From assembly GCA_022820825.1 (NCBI GenBank), contig JAJEEU010000042.1, forward strand, positions 1 to 64,000: a DNA stretch of 64,000 bases, in the 5' to 3' direction. The stretch comes from Vicinamibacteria bacterium (GTDB taxonomy: Bacteria > Acidobacteriota > Vicinamibacteria > Vicinamibacterales > UBA8438). Every line of letters starts with the position of its first letter. Positions within the stretch are counted from its first letter, which is position 1. Below are positions 16,575-24,480 of the stretch, piece by piece. The notes beneath the pieces were generated by a model that was given only the letters and a program-made list of their open reading frames with translations, was not told the DNA's origin and ran no database searches. The position numbers were made by a program, and so were the translations under genes.

Positions 16575-17518
16575 CCGCGCGCGGGCGCATCCCGACCGGC
16601 GCCGCGGGCGCCGGGGGACTTCGCCCGGTTGAGCATCTCCTGGATGCGCTCGCTGCGCATGCTCTGCATGTCCTCCTGGGTCTTGAGGACCATGCCGAGC
16701 GTGCGCTCGATGGTGGCCGCGTCGAGCTCCTGCCGGTCGAGCGCGACCAGCGCCGCCACCCAGTCGAGCGTCTCGGAGACGCCGGTCACCTTGTACAGCT
16801 CCGCGCGGCGCAGCTCCTGCACGAAGCCGGTCACCTGGGCGGCCAGCGCGGCCGGCGCCTCGGGCACCTTCGTCGTTATGATGCGCAGCTCCTTCTCGAA
16901 GCCGGGGTAGTCGATCCAGGCGTATATGCAGCGCCGCTTGAGCGCATCGTGCAGCTCGCGCGTGCGGTTGGACGTGATCACCACGATGGGCGGGGCAGCC
17001 GCCTTGATGGTGCCGAGCTCCGGGATGGTGATCTGGAAATCCGAGAGCAGCTCCAGCAGATAACCCTCGAATTCCTCGTCGGCGCGGTCGAGCTCGTCGA
17101 TCAACAGCACCGGCGGTCGCTGCTGGCCGTCGCGCAGCGCCTGCAGCAGCGGCCGCTCGATCAGGAAGTCCGGACCGAACAGCTCGCCCGCCCGCGCGCG
17201 GCGGTCGCTGCCGGGTGCGCCGTCCGCTTCGGACAGGCGGATCTCGATGAGCTGGCGCGCGTAGTTCCACTCGTACACCGCGTGGTTGACGTCCAGTCCC
17301 TCGTAGCACTGCAGGCGGATCAGGTCGGCGCCGAGCGCGGCCGACAGCACCTTGGCGACCTCGGTCTTGCCCACCCCCGCCTCGCCCTCCAGCAGCAGCG
17401 GCCGGCCGAGCTTCAGCGCGAGGTAGATCGAGGTCGCCAGCCCCTCGTCGGCGACGTACAACTGCCCGGCCAGCAGGCCCCGCAGCTCGTCGATGGATGC
17501 CGGCGCAGGCGTTGACAT
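16571..17518 (-). CDS. coxD: MoxR family AAA+ ATPase (CoxD-like)
   Basis: A 315-residue AAA+ ATPase. Walker A GEAGVGKT lies at residues 45-52, Walker B LLIDE at 138-142, sensor-1 VITSN near 170. MoxR ATPases remodel metalloenzymes together with a VWA protein; here the VWA partner is the next gene, overlapping by four bases. ATG 17518 is chosen over an upstream in-frame ATG at 17581, which would run into the vapC gene and adds no conserved sequence. In relatives coxD follows directly after coxM; here vapBC and a 324-base gap separate them. Confidence 0.9.
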   Translation of the reverse strand: MSTPAPASIDELRGLLAGQLYVADEGLATSIYLALKLGRPLLLEGEAGVGKTEVAKVLSAALGADLIRLQCYEGLDVNHAVYEWNYARQLIEIRLSEADGAPGSDRRARAGELFGPDFLIERPLLQALRDGQQRPPVLLIDELDRADEEFEGYLLELLSDFQITIPELGTIKAAAPPIVVITSNRTRELHDALKRRCIYAWIDYPGFEKELRIITTKVPEAPAALAAQVTGFVQELRRAELYKVTGVSETLDWVAALVALDRQELDAATIERTLGMVLKTQEDMQSMRSERIQEMLNRAKSPGARGAGRDAPARG

Positions 17519-17525
17519 GGTGGGA

Positions 17526-17963
17526 CTACGCCGTGGCGGTCGCGTTCTCCCTGAACGGATTGAGGACGCGCAGGCCGGCAAACGTCTGACCGTGCTGCAG
17601 GTCCTCCGTGACGAGCACCGCCGCTCCGGCCTCGATCGCGCTCTCGACGATCAACGCGTCCCAGTAGGACAGGTGGGACGTCACGCTCCTGCGCACGGCC
17701 GATAGTGTCAACTCGGCATGGATCGGCCGTACGCTGAAATCACAGAGCTCCTCAAGTGCATCCAAAGCGCGTTCCGCGCTGAGGGGCTCCGCCAGCTTGC
17801 GTGTCACGGTGGCGTAGAACTCTCCGAGCACTTGCGTGCTGACGATGATGTTCTCCGCGTTGTCGCCGATAAGTTGTCTGGCTGTCGTTTGCTTGGCGGG
17901 CGAATCGGGGGCGAACAGGTAGACGAACACGTTCGTATCGACGAACAATGGATCACCGGTCAT
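17526..17963 (-). CDS. vapC: VapC-type PIN domain ribonuclease toxin
   Basis: A 145-residue PIN-domain protein. The four acidic active-site positions are present: Asp9 in VDTNV, Glu48 in LGEFY, Asp102 in SYWDALI, and Asp121 in TEDLQ. VapC toxins cut tRNA or rRNA unless held by the antitoxin encoded just upstream. The start overlaps the antitoxin gene by 11 bases, as is common for vapBC. The pair sits between coxM and coxD, reading in the same direction as the operon. Confidence 0.88.
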   Translation of the reverse strand: MTGDPLFVDTNVFVYLFAPDSPAKQTTARQLIGDNAENIIVSTQVLGEFYATVTRKLAEPLSAERALDALEELCDFSVRPIHAELTLSAVRRSVTSHLSYWDALIVESAIEAGAAVLVTEDLQHGQTFAGLRVLNPFRENATATA

Positions 17964-18180
17964 GGAGTTCGTCGCGCGTCCAGGTCGCGGTGCCCCGCCT
18001 ACTGGTTGCGGTCCTTGACATGGTCAACAGGCGCTGGACTGCTTCCCGTCGGCGATCGGTTGCATCGGCATAGGACGCAAGAAATTCACGGAGCACCGCG
18101 TTAACTGACGTGTCTTCCGTGATCGCTCGGATGCGGGCCCGCTTGAGAACGTCGCTGTCAACCGTGATGGTCAGATTCAT
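17953..18180 (-). CDS. ribbon-helix-helix type antitoxin of VapC
   Basis: A 75-residue protein. The N-terminus (LTITVDSDVLKRARIRAI) fits a ribbon-helix-helix DNA-binding strand and helix; the rest (about 40-75) would wrap the toxin. Start ATG 18180 is chosen because an AGGGAG ribosome-binding site lies nine bases upstream and the RHH strand begins there. Antitoxins of this class normally repress their own promoter, which would be at the TACACT box at 18213-18218. Confidence 0.8.
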   Translation of the reverse strand: MNLTITVDSDVLKRARIRAITEDTSVNAVLREFLASYADATDRRREAVQRLLTMSRTATSRRGTATWTRDELHDR

Positions 18181-18212
18181 GGTGCGTAGGCTCCCTGATT
18201 CAACACGGGATA

Positions 18213-18218
18213 AGTGTA
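18213..18218 (-). promoter_or_regulatory. -10-like box of the vapBC pair
   Basis: On the minus strand it reads TACACT, 32 bases before the antitoxin ATG. It suggests that vapBC (and possibly coxDEG behind it) has its own promoter. No clear -35 was found. Confidence 0.4.
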
Positions 18219-18504
18219 GCACGGATGCAGGTGGAGGCTCGTAGCGGGCAAGACCACTCTCGGATCCACGTGAAGTCGCGCTATGCCAGGCGCGCCGTCA
18301 GGAGATACATGTGCTGGCGACCATGGGCGGACTGGACCTGTCTAACAAGCAGATAGTGACCGATGCTTGGCGGCGACCCTGATGGCCGTTGACGGTGTCA
18401 GTACGCCAACTCACGCTGCCACCCGCTGCACGACGTGGAAGTAGAAGTTCTCGATAACGCGGCGGAGGCGGTGACGAAACACGCGACACGTACAGAAAAC
18501 CGAT
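18219..18504. other. non-coding gap inside the cox cluster
   Basis: About 286 bases between the vapBC promoter region and the coxM stop, with visibly lower GC than the flanks. I see no gene, no tRNA and no terminal inverted repeats. The only open frame (18298-18489, minus, 63 residues) has no recognisable domain or ribosome-binding site. It may be the scar of the event that brought in vapBC. Confidence 0.5.
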
Positions 18505-19371
18505 CTACCCCGCCCGCTCCGCGGCAGCCGTCAATGCGCGCTGCACGTAGACGGGCGCGACGGCCTTGCGGTACTCCCCCGAGGCGAAAACGTCGCCCAG
18601 CAGGTCGTCGCCGAAGTCGCTGCCGGCTGCTGCCGCGGCCGCGGCGATCGCGTCCGCGGAGAGCGCGCGGCCGGCAAGCGCGGCCTCCACGGACGCGCAG
18701 CGCACCGGGACCGCCGTTGCGCCGCCGACGGCGACCGAAGCGCCCGCGCAGGTCCCGCCGGCCCCTGTAACCGCGGCCGCGGCGCCGACCACCGCGTAGC
18801 GCGACGCCGGGTGGGAGAATTTCACGTAGGCGCTGCCGCTGCCGGACCCCGCGGCCGGGACGTTCACGGCGGTCAGGATGTCGTGCTCGCCAAGCGCGGT
18901 CGCCATCATCCCCTGGAAGAAGTCCGCGGCGGCCAGCGAGCGCTCGCCGTCCGGGCCGCTGACGGTGAACGTCGCGCCGAGCGCGGCCAGCACGGTCGGC
19001 AGGTCCGAGGCCGGGTCGGCGTGCGCGACGTTGCCGCCGATGGTGCCGCGGTTGCGCACGGCCGGGTCGCCGATCTGGCTGGCCGCCTCCGCCAGGGCTT
19101 CGGCGCCCGCATTGACGGCGGCCGACGCGGCGATCTCCGCGTGCGTCGTCAGCGCGCCGATGTGCAGCGCGCCGCCGCCGTTCGAGATGCCGTGGAGCTC
19201 GCCGATGCGGCCGATGTCCACGACCGCCGCCGGCGCGGCGAGCCGCAGCTTGAGCAGCGGGATCAGGCTGTGGCCGCCAGCAAGCAGCTTCGCGCCCGGA
19301 TGCGCGGCGAGCAACTCGCGGGCCTCCGCCACCGAGCCCGCGCGGTAGTACTCAAAGTCGGCAGCAAACAT
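18505..19371 (-). CDS. coxM: FAD-binding medium subunit of a xanthine/CO-dehydrogenase family enzyme
   Basis: A 288-residue flavoprotein subunit that passes electrons from the iron-sulphur subunit to its acceptor. The two FAD-binding motifs are intact: LLAGGHSLIPLLKLR (about 29-43) and RGTIGGNVAHADPASDLP (about 108-125). Its ATG follows the coxL stop by three bases, in an S-L-M transcript. The final part (KFSHPASRYAVVG and beyond) matches the C-terminal CO-dehydrogenase flavoprotein domain. Confidence 0.92.
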   Translation of the reverse strand: MFAADFEYYRAGSVAEARELLAAHPGAKLLAGGHSLIPLLKLRLAAPAAVVDIGRIGELHGISNGGGALHIGALTTHAEIAASAAVNAGAEALAEAASQIGDPAVRNRGTIGGNVAHADPASDLPTVLAALGATFTVSGPDGERSLAAADFFQGMMATALGEHDILTAVNVPAAGSGSGSAYVKFSHPASRYAVVGAAAAVTGAGGTCAGASVAVGGATAVPVRCASVEAALAGRALSADAIAAAAAAAGSDFGDDLLGDVFASGEYRKAVAPVYVQRALTAAAERAG

Positions 19372-19374
19372 GGC

Positions 19375-21735
19375 TCAGGCTCCCTTCGCGTCCTGGATGG
19401 CGCGCCACACGCGCTCGGGCGTGAACGGCATGTCGACCCGCTTCACGCCCAGCGGCTTCAGGGCATCCATCACGGCGTTGTAGACGGCGGCGGTCGAGGC
19501 GATGGTGCCGGCCTCGCCGATCCCCTTCACGCCCAGCGGGTGATGCGGAGACCTTGTCACCGTCGAAATGACGTCGATCGGCGGCAGGCGGTCGGCGCGC
19601 GGCAGCGCGTAGTCGAGCATCGACCCCGTCACGAGCTGGCCGCTGTCGTCGTAGGCGGCGCCTTCCCAGAGCGCCTGGCCGATGCCCTGGACGACGCCGC
19701 CGTGCACCTGGCCCTCGACGATGGTCGGGTTGATTTGCGGCCCGCAGTCGTCGAGCGCGGTGTAGCCCTTCAACTCCACGTCCCCGGTGGCGGTGTCGAC
19801 CTCCACCACCGCCAGGTGCGCGCCGTACGGGAAGACGAAGTTCGGCGGATCGTAGAAGGTCGACGCTTCGAGGCCGGCCTCCATGCCCTCCGGCAGGTCC
19901 CAGGCGACGTTCGCCATCAGGGCGATGTCCTGGATGGTCTTGGCCTTGTCGGGCGAGCCCTTGACGAAGAACTTGCCGTCTTCGTACTCCATGTCGTCGA
20001 CCGACGCTTCCAGCAGGTGCGCCGCGAGCACCTTGGCCTTGTCGCGGATCTTGCGCACCGCCACCGCCAGCGCCGCGCCGCCCACGGCGGTCGTCCGGCT
20101 GCCGTAGGTGCCCCAGCCCATCGGAGTGGCGTCCGTGTCGCCGTGGAAGATCTTCACGTCGTCCGACGAGACGCCGATCTCGCTGGCGACGATCTGCGCG
20201 AAGGTGGTTTCCTCGCCCTGGCCGTGCGGCGACGCGCCGATGAACACGTGCACCTTGCCGGTCGGGTGGAAGCGCACGATGGCGCTCTCCCACAGCCCGC
20301 CCTGGAAGCCGATGGCGCCGGCCACCTGCGACGGTCCGAGCCCGCAGATCTCGACGTAGGACGAGAGGCCCAGCCCCAGGTATTTTCCGTTCACCGGGCC
20401 GGCGGCCTGCTGCGCGCGCAGCCCCGCGTAGCCGGTGTGCTCCAGCAGCTTGTCGAGCGCGCCGGGGTAGTCGCCGCTGTCGTAGTTCAGCGTGGTGATG
20501 ACCTTGTGGCCGTCGTCGAACTTCGGGATGAAGTTCCTGCGGCGCACGTCGGCCGGATCCATGCCCAGCTCGCCGGCGAGCATGTCGATCAGGCGCTCCA
20601 GCATGAACGTCGCTTCCGGCCGGCCGGCGCCGCGGTAGGCCTCCACCGGGACGCCGTTGGTGTAGACGCCGTACACGTCTTCCTTCAGGGCCGGGATGGT
20701 GTAACAGCCCGACAGCATCAGGCCGTGCAGGATGGTCGGAATGCCGGGCGCGGCGGTGGACAGGTAGGCGCCCATGCCGGCGTGCACCGTGCAGCGCAGC
20801 CCGGTGATCTTGCCGTCCTTCGTGGCCGCCAGCTCGACGTCCTGGACATGATCGCGGCCGTGGGTCGTCGCCTGGTAGTTCTCGCTGCGCGTCTCGATCC
20901 ACTTCACGGGCCGGCCGAGCTGCTTCGAGCAGAACACCGTGACGAAGTCGGCGGGGTAGGCGGCGATCTTGCTGCCGAAGCCTCCGCCTACCTCGGGCGC
21001 GATGACCCTCAGCTTGTCCTCCGGGATTCCGGTCACGACCGAGCAGAGGAAGCGGAGGATGTGCGGGTTCTGGGTCGTGTTCCAGAGCGTCAGCTCGCCG
21101 GTCGCCCTGCTGTACTGCGCGACCGCCCCGCGGGGCTCCATCGCGTTCGGGATCAGCCGCTGCTGGAGGATCCGCTCCTTGATGACGACGCCGCTCGCTT
21201 CCGCCTCCGCGAACGCCGCGTCGGCGTCGCCGCCGGCCACGGTCCAGTGGAACGCCTGGTTCCCCTCGATGTCGGCGTGCAGTTGCGGGGCGCCGTCCGC
21301 TGCGGCCGCCTCCGGGTCGGTGACGCTCGGGAGCGGCTCGTAGTCCACTTCGATCAGGTCGAGCGCGTCGTAACCCTGCGACGGCTGCTCGGCCACGACC
21401 ACCGCCACGATGTCCCCCGTGTAGCGCACCACGTCGCTGGCGATGCACGGGTAGGCGGCAATCTTGAGATCCGAATCGGGCAGCAGCCAGGCGCAGGGCA
21501 TCGGCTGCAGCGCGCCCTCGATGTCGGCACCGGTGTAGACGGCGAGGACGCCCGGGGCGGCTTTGGCCTGCTCGGTGTCGATGCGCGTGATCCGGGCGTG
21601 CGCGTGGCTGCTGCGGAGCATCACCGCGTGCACCATTCCCGGAAGCACGATGTCGTGCGTATAGGTAGCGCTGCCGGTGATGAGGCGCGGGTCCTCGCGG
21701 CGGCGGATTCCGGAGCCGAAGATTCTGCTGCTCAT
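19375..21735 (-). CDS. coxL: molybdopterin large subunit, form II CoxL-like hydroxylase
   Basis: A 786-residue molybdenum hydroxylase subunit of the xanthine oxidase family. The active-site loop at residues 366-372 is AYRGAGR, the form II signature; true form I CO dehydrogenases have AYRCSFR with the Cys that carries copper. The catalytic base is probably Glu741 in GVKGIGEAG. Other cofactor motifs are EVGGGFGSK (about 248-256) and PHGQGEETTFAQ. Substrate is therefore unresolved: an aldehyde, purine or aromatic heterocycle is as likely as CO. The gene lies 13 bases after coxS and three bases before coxM, so the three subunits are co-transcribed. Confidence 0.92.
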   Translation of the reverse strand: MSSRIFGSGIRRREDPRLITGSATYTHDIVLPGMVHAVMLRSSHAHARITRIDTEQAKAAPGVLAVYTGADIEGALQPMPCAWLLPDSDLKIAAYPCIASDVVRYTGDIVAVVVAEQPSQGYDALDLIEVDYEPLPSVTDPEAAAADGAPQLHADIEGNQAFHWTVAGGDADAAFAEAEASGVVIKERILQQRLIPNAMEPRGAVAQYSRATGELTLWNTTQNPHILRFLCSVVTGIPEDKLRVIAPEVGGGFGSKIAAYPADFVTVFCSKQLGRPVKWIETRSENYQATTHGRDHVQDVELAATKDGKITGLRCTVHAGMGAYLSTAAPGIPTILHGLMLSGCYTIPALKEDVYGVYTNGVPVEAYRGAGRPEATFMLERLIDMLAGELGMDPADVRRRNFIPKFDDGHKVITTLNYDSGDYPGALDKLLEHTGYAGLRAQQAAGPVNGKYLGLGLSSYVEICGLGPSQVAGAIGFQGGLWESAIVRFHPTGKVHVFIGASPHGQGEETTFAQIVASEIGVSSDDVKIFHGDTDATPMGWGTYGSRTTAVGGAALAVAVRKIRDKAKVLAAHLLEASVDDMEYEDGKFFVKGSPDKAKTIQDIALMANVAWDLPEGMEAGLEASTFYDPPNFVFPYGAHLAVVEVDTATGDVELKGYTALDDCGPQINPTIVEGQVHGGVVQGIGQALWEGAAYDDSGQLVTGSMLDYALPRADRLPPIDVISTVTRSPHHPLGVKGIGEAGTIASTAAVYNAVMDALKPLGVKRVDMPFTPERVWRAIQDAKGA

Positions 21736-21748
21736 GGCTGTCTCTCCG

Positions 21749-22222
21749 CTATTCCTGCGCCATGGCGCCGGCCGCGTCGCGCACGGCGCGCACGATGTTC
21801 TCGTAGCCCGTGCAGCGGCACAGGTTGCCTTCGAGCCCGTGGCGGATCTCGGCCTCGCTCGGGGAGGCGTTGGTCCGCAGCAGCTCGTGCGACGCCAGGA
21901 TCATGCCCGGCGTGCAGAAGCCGCACTGCAGCCCGTGCTTGTTCCAGAAGCTCTCCTGCAGCGGATGCAGTTGCTCGCCGTCGCCGAGTCCTTCGATGGT
22001 CGTGATGCCGGCGCCGTCGGCCTGCGCCGCCAGCGTCGTGCACGACTTCGCGGACACGCCGTCGATCAGCACGGTGCAGGAGCCGCACTGGCTCGTGTCG
22101 CAGCCGACCTTCGTGCCGGTCAACCCGGCGAGGTCCCGGATGAAGTGGACCAACAGCGTGCGCGGCTCGACCTCATGCTCGCAGACGCGGCCGTTGATGG
22201 TGATGCTGACAGGAACTTTCAC
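21749..22222 (-). CDS. coxS: 2Fe-2S small subunit of the molybdenum hydroxylase
   Basis: A 157-residue subunit with two [2Fe-2S] clusters that relay electrons from the molybdenum centre to FAD. Ligands of the plant-ferredoxin-type cluster are Cys41, Cys46, Cys49 and Cys61; those of the second cluster are Cys100, Cys103, Cys135 and Cys137 (QCGFCTPG and CRCTGY). It is the first gene of the S-L-M unit. The region before it (22223-22245) is short, so the promoter may lie further up in the isocitrate-lyase-family transcript. Confidence 0.93.
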   Translation of the reverse strand: MKVPVSITINGRVCEHEVEPRTLLVHFIRDLAGLTGTKVGCDTSQCGSCTVLIDGVSAKSCTTLAAQADGAGITTIEGLGDGEQLHPLQESFWNKHGLQCGFCTPGMILASHELLRTNASPSEAEIRHGLEGNLCRCTGYENIVRAVRDAAGAMAQE

Positions 22223-22245
22223 GCCTCACCTCCCAGGGAGCCGAA

Positions 22246-23127
22246 TTATATCCCGTCGCCGCCCAGGCGCTCCGCCAGCGCCTGCTTCTCGTCGGCGCCG
22301 AGCAACGCGTTGAATTGCTCGAACGCGAACAGCCGGTCTTCGTGGCCCGCGGTGGCGCCCGCCGCCCGCAGTTGGCCGTAGGCCGTCTCCAGCGCGCTGG
22401 CAGCCGCGAACAGACCTGTCAGGGGGTACAGGATGAGCTGGAAGCCGAGCGCCGCCAGCTCGTCCCGCGAGCGGAGCGGGGTGCGGCCGCGCTCGATCAT
22501 GTTCGCCACGGTCGGCCCGGGCGCGCGCCGCCCCACCGCGGCCAGCTCGTCCGGAGACCGCGGCGCCTCGATGAACGTCGCGTCGGCGCCGGCCGCCCGG
22601 GCCGCCTCCACGCGGGCGACCGCCTCGTCGAGGCCGCCGTCGGCGATGGCGTCGGTGCGCGCCACGATGAAGAAGTCGCAACCCTCCCTGGCGTCGACCG
22701 CGGCCTGGATACGGGCCAGGTACTCGCCGCGGCCGACCACGCGCTTCCCGCGCATGTGCCCGCAGCGCTTCGGCCACTGCTGGTCCTCGAGGAAGCAGCC
22801 CGCGGCGCCCGCGTCGATCAGCTCGCGCACCGTGCGCGCCACGTTCAGCGCGTTGCCGTAGCCGGTGTCGGCGTCCACGATGACGGGGATCTCGACGGCG
22901 CGGCAGATGCGGCGCGCGCGCTCGACGATCTCGGTCTGCGTCAGCAGCCCGATGTCCGGTTCGCCGATGTACGTCGCGGATACGGCGTAGCCCGAGATGA
23001 ACGCCAGCTCGAAGCCGGCCTGCTCGGCGATCTTCGCCGAGAGCGTGTCGTAGACGCCGGGGAAGACGGCGGCGCCCTGCTTGTCGAGAACGGCATGTAC
23101 GCGTGTCGGCATGTTGTGCTCCGTCAT
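22246..23127 (-). CDS. PEP mutase / isocitrate lyase superfamily enzyme
   Basis: A 293-residue TIM-barrel enzyme. The metal-binding VDADTGYGN motif has Asp85 and Asp87, Glu114-Asp115 sit in LEDQ, and the catalytic loop is KRCGHMRGK with Cys122, a form found in methylisocitrate lyase-type members. Likely reactions are C-C bond lysis of a 2-methylisocitrate-like or 2-hydroxy-dicarboxylate substrate; prpB function is not shown, since no prpC/prpD is nearby. ATG 23127 overlaps the upstream phosphodiesterase stop by four bases (ATGA), fixing the start. It ends 23 bases before coxS and may feed transcription into it. Confidence 0.85.
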   Translation of the reverse strand: MTEHNMPTRVHAVLDKQGAAVFPGVYDTLSAKIAEQAGFELAFISGYAVSATYIGEPDIGLLTQTEIVERARRICRAVEIPVIVDADTGYGNALNVARTVRELIDAGAAGCFLEDQQWPKRCGHMRGKRVVGRGEYLARIQAAVDAREGCDFFIVARTDAIADGGLDEAVARVEAARAAGADATFIEAPRSPDELAAVGRRAPGPTVANMIERGRTPLRSRDELAALGFQLILYPLTGLFAAASALETAYGQLRAAGATAGHEDRLFAFEQFNALLGADEKQALAERLGGDGI

Positions 23128-24470
23128 TGTCCGGTGAGCGCCGGGGCCAACGTCGTCAGGTCGCCGGCGACGTCCGGGTGCGGCGTCAGGTCCAGCAGCC
23201 GCGCGATGAGTGGATAGATGTCGATGGCGCGCACGGCCGGCAGCGCCACGCCCGCCGCGATGCCCGGCCCCGCGGCCAGCAGGATGCCGTGCATCTCCGG
23301 CAGGCGCGGGTCCCAGCCGTGCATGCCGGGGAGGAGCAGCCGCCGGACACGCTCCACAACAGACCCGGTTCCCACGAATCCCAGCCCTTCCGGAAGCACC
23401 AGGATGTCGCCGAAGCGGGCGTTGCCTCGAGCATGCAGGTGCGGAGGCGTCTCGCCGCGCAGGTATGCGCGAGCGTGCGTCAGCGTGGCGTTGAGCTCGT
23501 CGCGCAAGGCGCGGCTGCGGTCCGGATCGCCGACGTGCAGGCTCATCGCAGCGCCCATGGGCGCCGGCCGCACGCCGGACAGGTCGGCCGCTTCCGGCAG
23601 TACGGTCAGGCGCTCCGGATCTGGCGTAGCCATCCCGTGATCCGACACGACGACCAGCGCGACGCGCTCGGCGTGCGGCAGGGCAGCGATGCCGTCCAGC
23701 AGGCGGCCCAGCATCCGGTCGGCCGCCTCCACGCTGTACAGCATGTCCGGGGAGGCGGGTCCGAGGTCGTGGCCCGCGCTGTCGACCAGCGAGAAGTAGA
23801 GCGTGATCAGGTGCGGGCGTGCGTCTTCCGGCAGCGCCAGCCAGGCCAGCGCCTGCTCCACGCGCGCGGCGTTCGGCACGCCGCCGTCGTATGGCCGCCA
23901 GTGGCTCGGGCGCAGGCCGCCGATGTCCGCCTCCGTGCCGGGAAAGAAGAATGCCGCGGCGACCATTCCCTGCGTTTCGGCCGTCACCCAGATCGGCTCG
24001 CCGCCCCACCAGGCGCCGTCCTGGGCGTCTTCCCGCACGCGGTAGTCGAACTCGTCGTCGCGGACCGGATCGTAGAAGCGGTTGGCCACGATGCCGTGCG
24101 CCTCCGGGTGGAGCCCCGTCGCGATGGAGTAGTGGCCGGGGAAGGTCAGCGACGGGAAGACGCTGAGCAGCCCCGCGGCCCGCAGGCCGCGCGCCGCCAG
24201 GCGGTCGAAGGCCGGCGTGTCGAAGCGCTCCAGGTAGTCGGGACGGAAGCCGTCGAAGGAAACCAGCACCACGTACGGCCGCGACGCGGCCGCCGGATGG
24301 TTGACGCCGCCGGTGCCCGCGTCCGTTCGCACCGGCGCGGACGGCTGACCGGGCGCGGTGGCTCCGCCGGGACCGCAAGCGGCCACGCAAACGGCAAGCA
24401 GCAGGCCGGCTGCGGCCGGCTGCAGTCCGCGCCGCCGGCGGCGGCGGCGAGACCGGGGCGGAATGGTCAC
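23124..24470 (-). CDS. lipoprotein nucleotide pyrophosphatase/phosphodiesterase family protein
   Basis: A 448-residue member of the alkaline phosphatase superfamily, NPP branch. It begins with an Arg-rich n-region and a lipobox (VAAC, Cys about 32), so it is probably anchored in an outer leaflet of the cell envelope. Metal-site motifs in order: VSFDGFRPDY, the nucleophile segment FPSLTFPGHYSIATG, DSAGHDLGP, VVSDHGM, and the final PEMHGILLAAGPG. Such enzymes split nucleotide pyrophosphates or phosphodiesters outside the cytoplasm. The start is GTG 24470; no ribosome-binding site is visible. It follows the propeller gene by 10 bases. Confidence 0.85.
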   Translation of the reverse strand: MTIPPRSRRRRRRRGLQPAAAGLLLAVCVAACGPGGATAPGQPSAPVRTDAGTGGVNHPAAASRPYVVLVSFDGFRPDYLERFDTPAFDRLAARGLRAAGLLSVFPSLTFPGHYSIATGLHPEAHGIVANRFYDPVRDDEFDYRVREDAQDGAWWGGEPIWVTAETQGMVAAAFFFPGTEADIGGLRPSHWRPYDGGVPNAARVEQALAWLALPEDARPHLITLYFSLVDSAGHDLGPASPDMLYSVEAADRMLGRLLDGIAALPHAERVALVVVSDHGMATPDPERLTVLPEAADLSGVRPAPMGAAMSLHVGDPDRSRALRDELNATLTHARAYLRGETPPHLHARGNARFGDILVLPEGLGFVGTGSVVERVRRLLLPGMHGWDPRLPEMHGILLAAGPGIAAGVALPAVRAIDIYPLIARLLDLTPHPDVAGDLTTLAPALTGQ

Positions 24471-24480
24471 CGGGAGGATG

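Noticed and set aside
18298-18489. 63-codon minus-strand frame in the gap between vapB and coxM
   Set aside because: No ribosome-binding site, no domain and no similarity I can recognise; treated as non-coding.
19375-21735. a true (form I) carbon monoxide dehydrogenase
   Set aside because: The active-site loop is AYRGAGR and lacks the Cys of AYRCSFR, so the S-Cu-Mo centre cannot form as in form I enzymes.
18811-22005. 1064-codon open frame on the plus strand over the cox genes
   Set aside because: Antisense to coxM, coxL and coxS, which have complete cofactor motifs; the frame only reflects the GC-rich codon bias.
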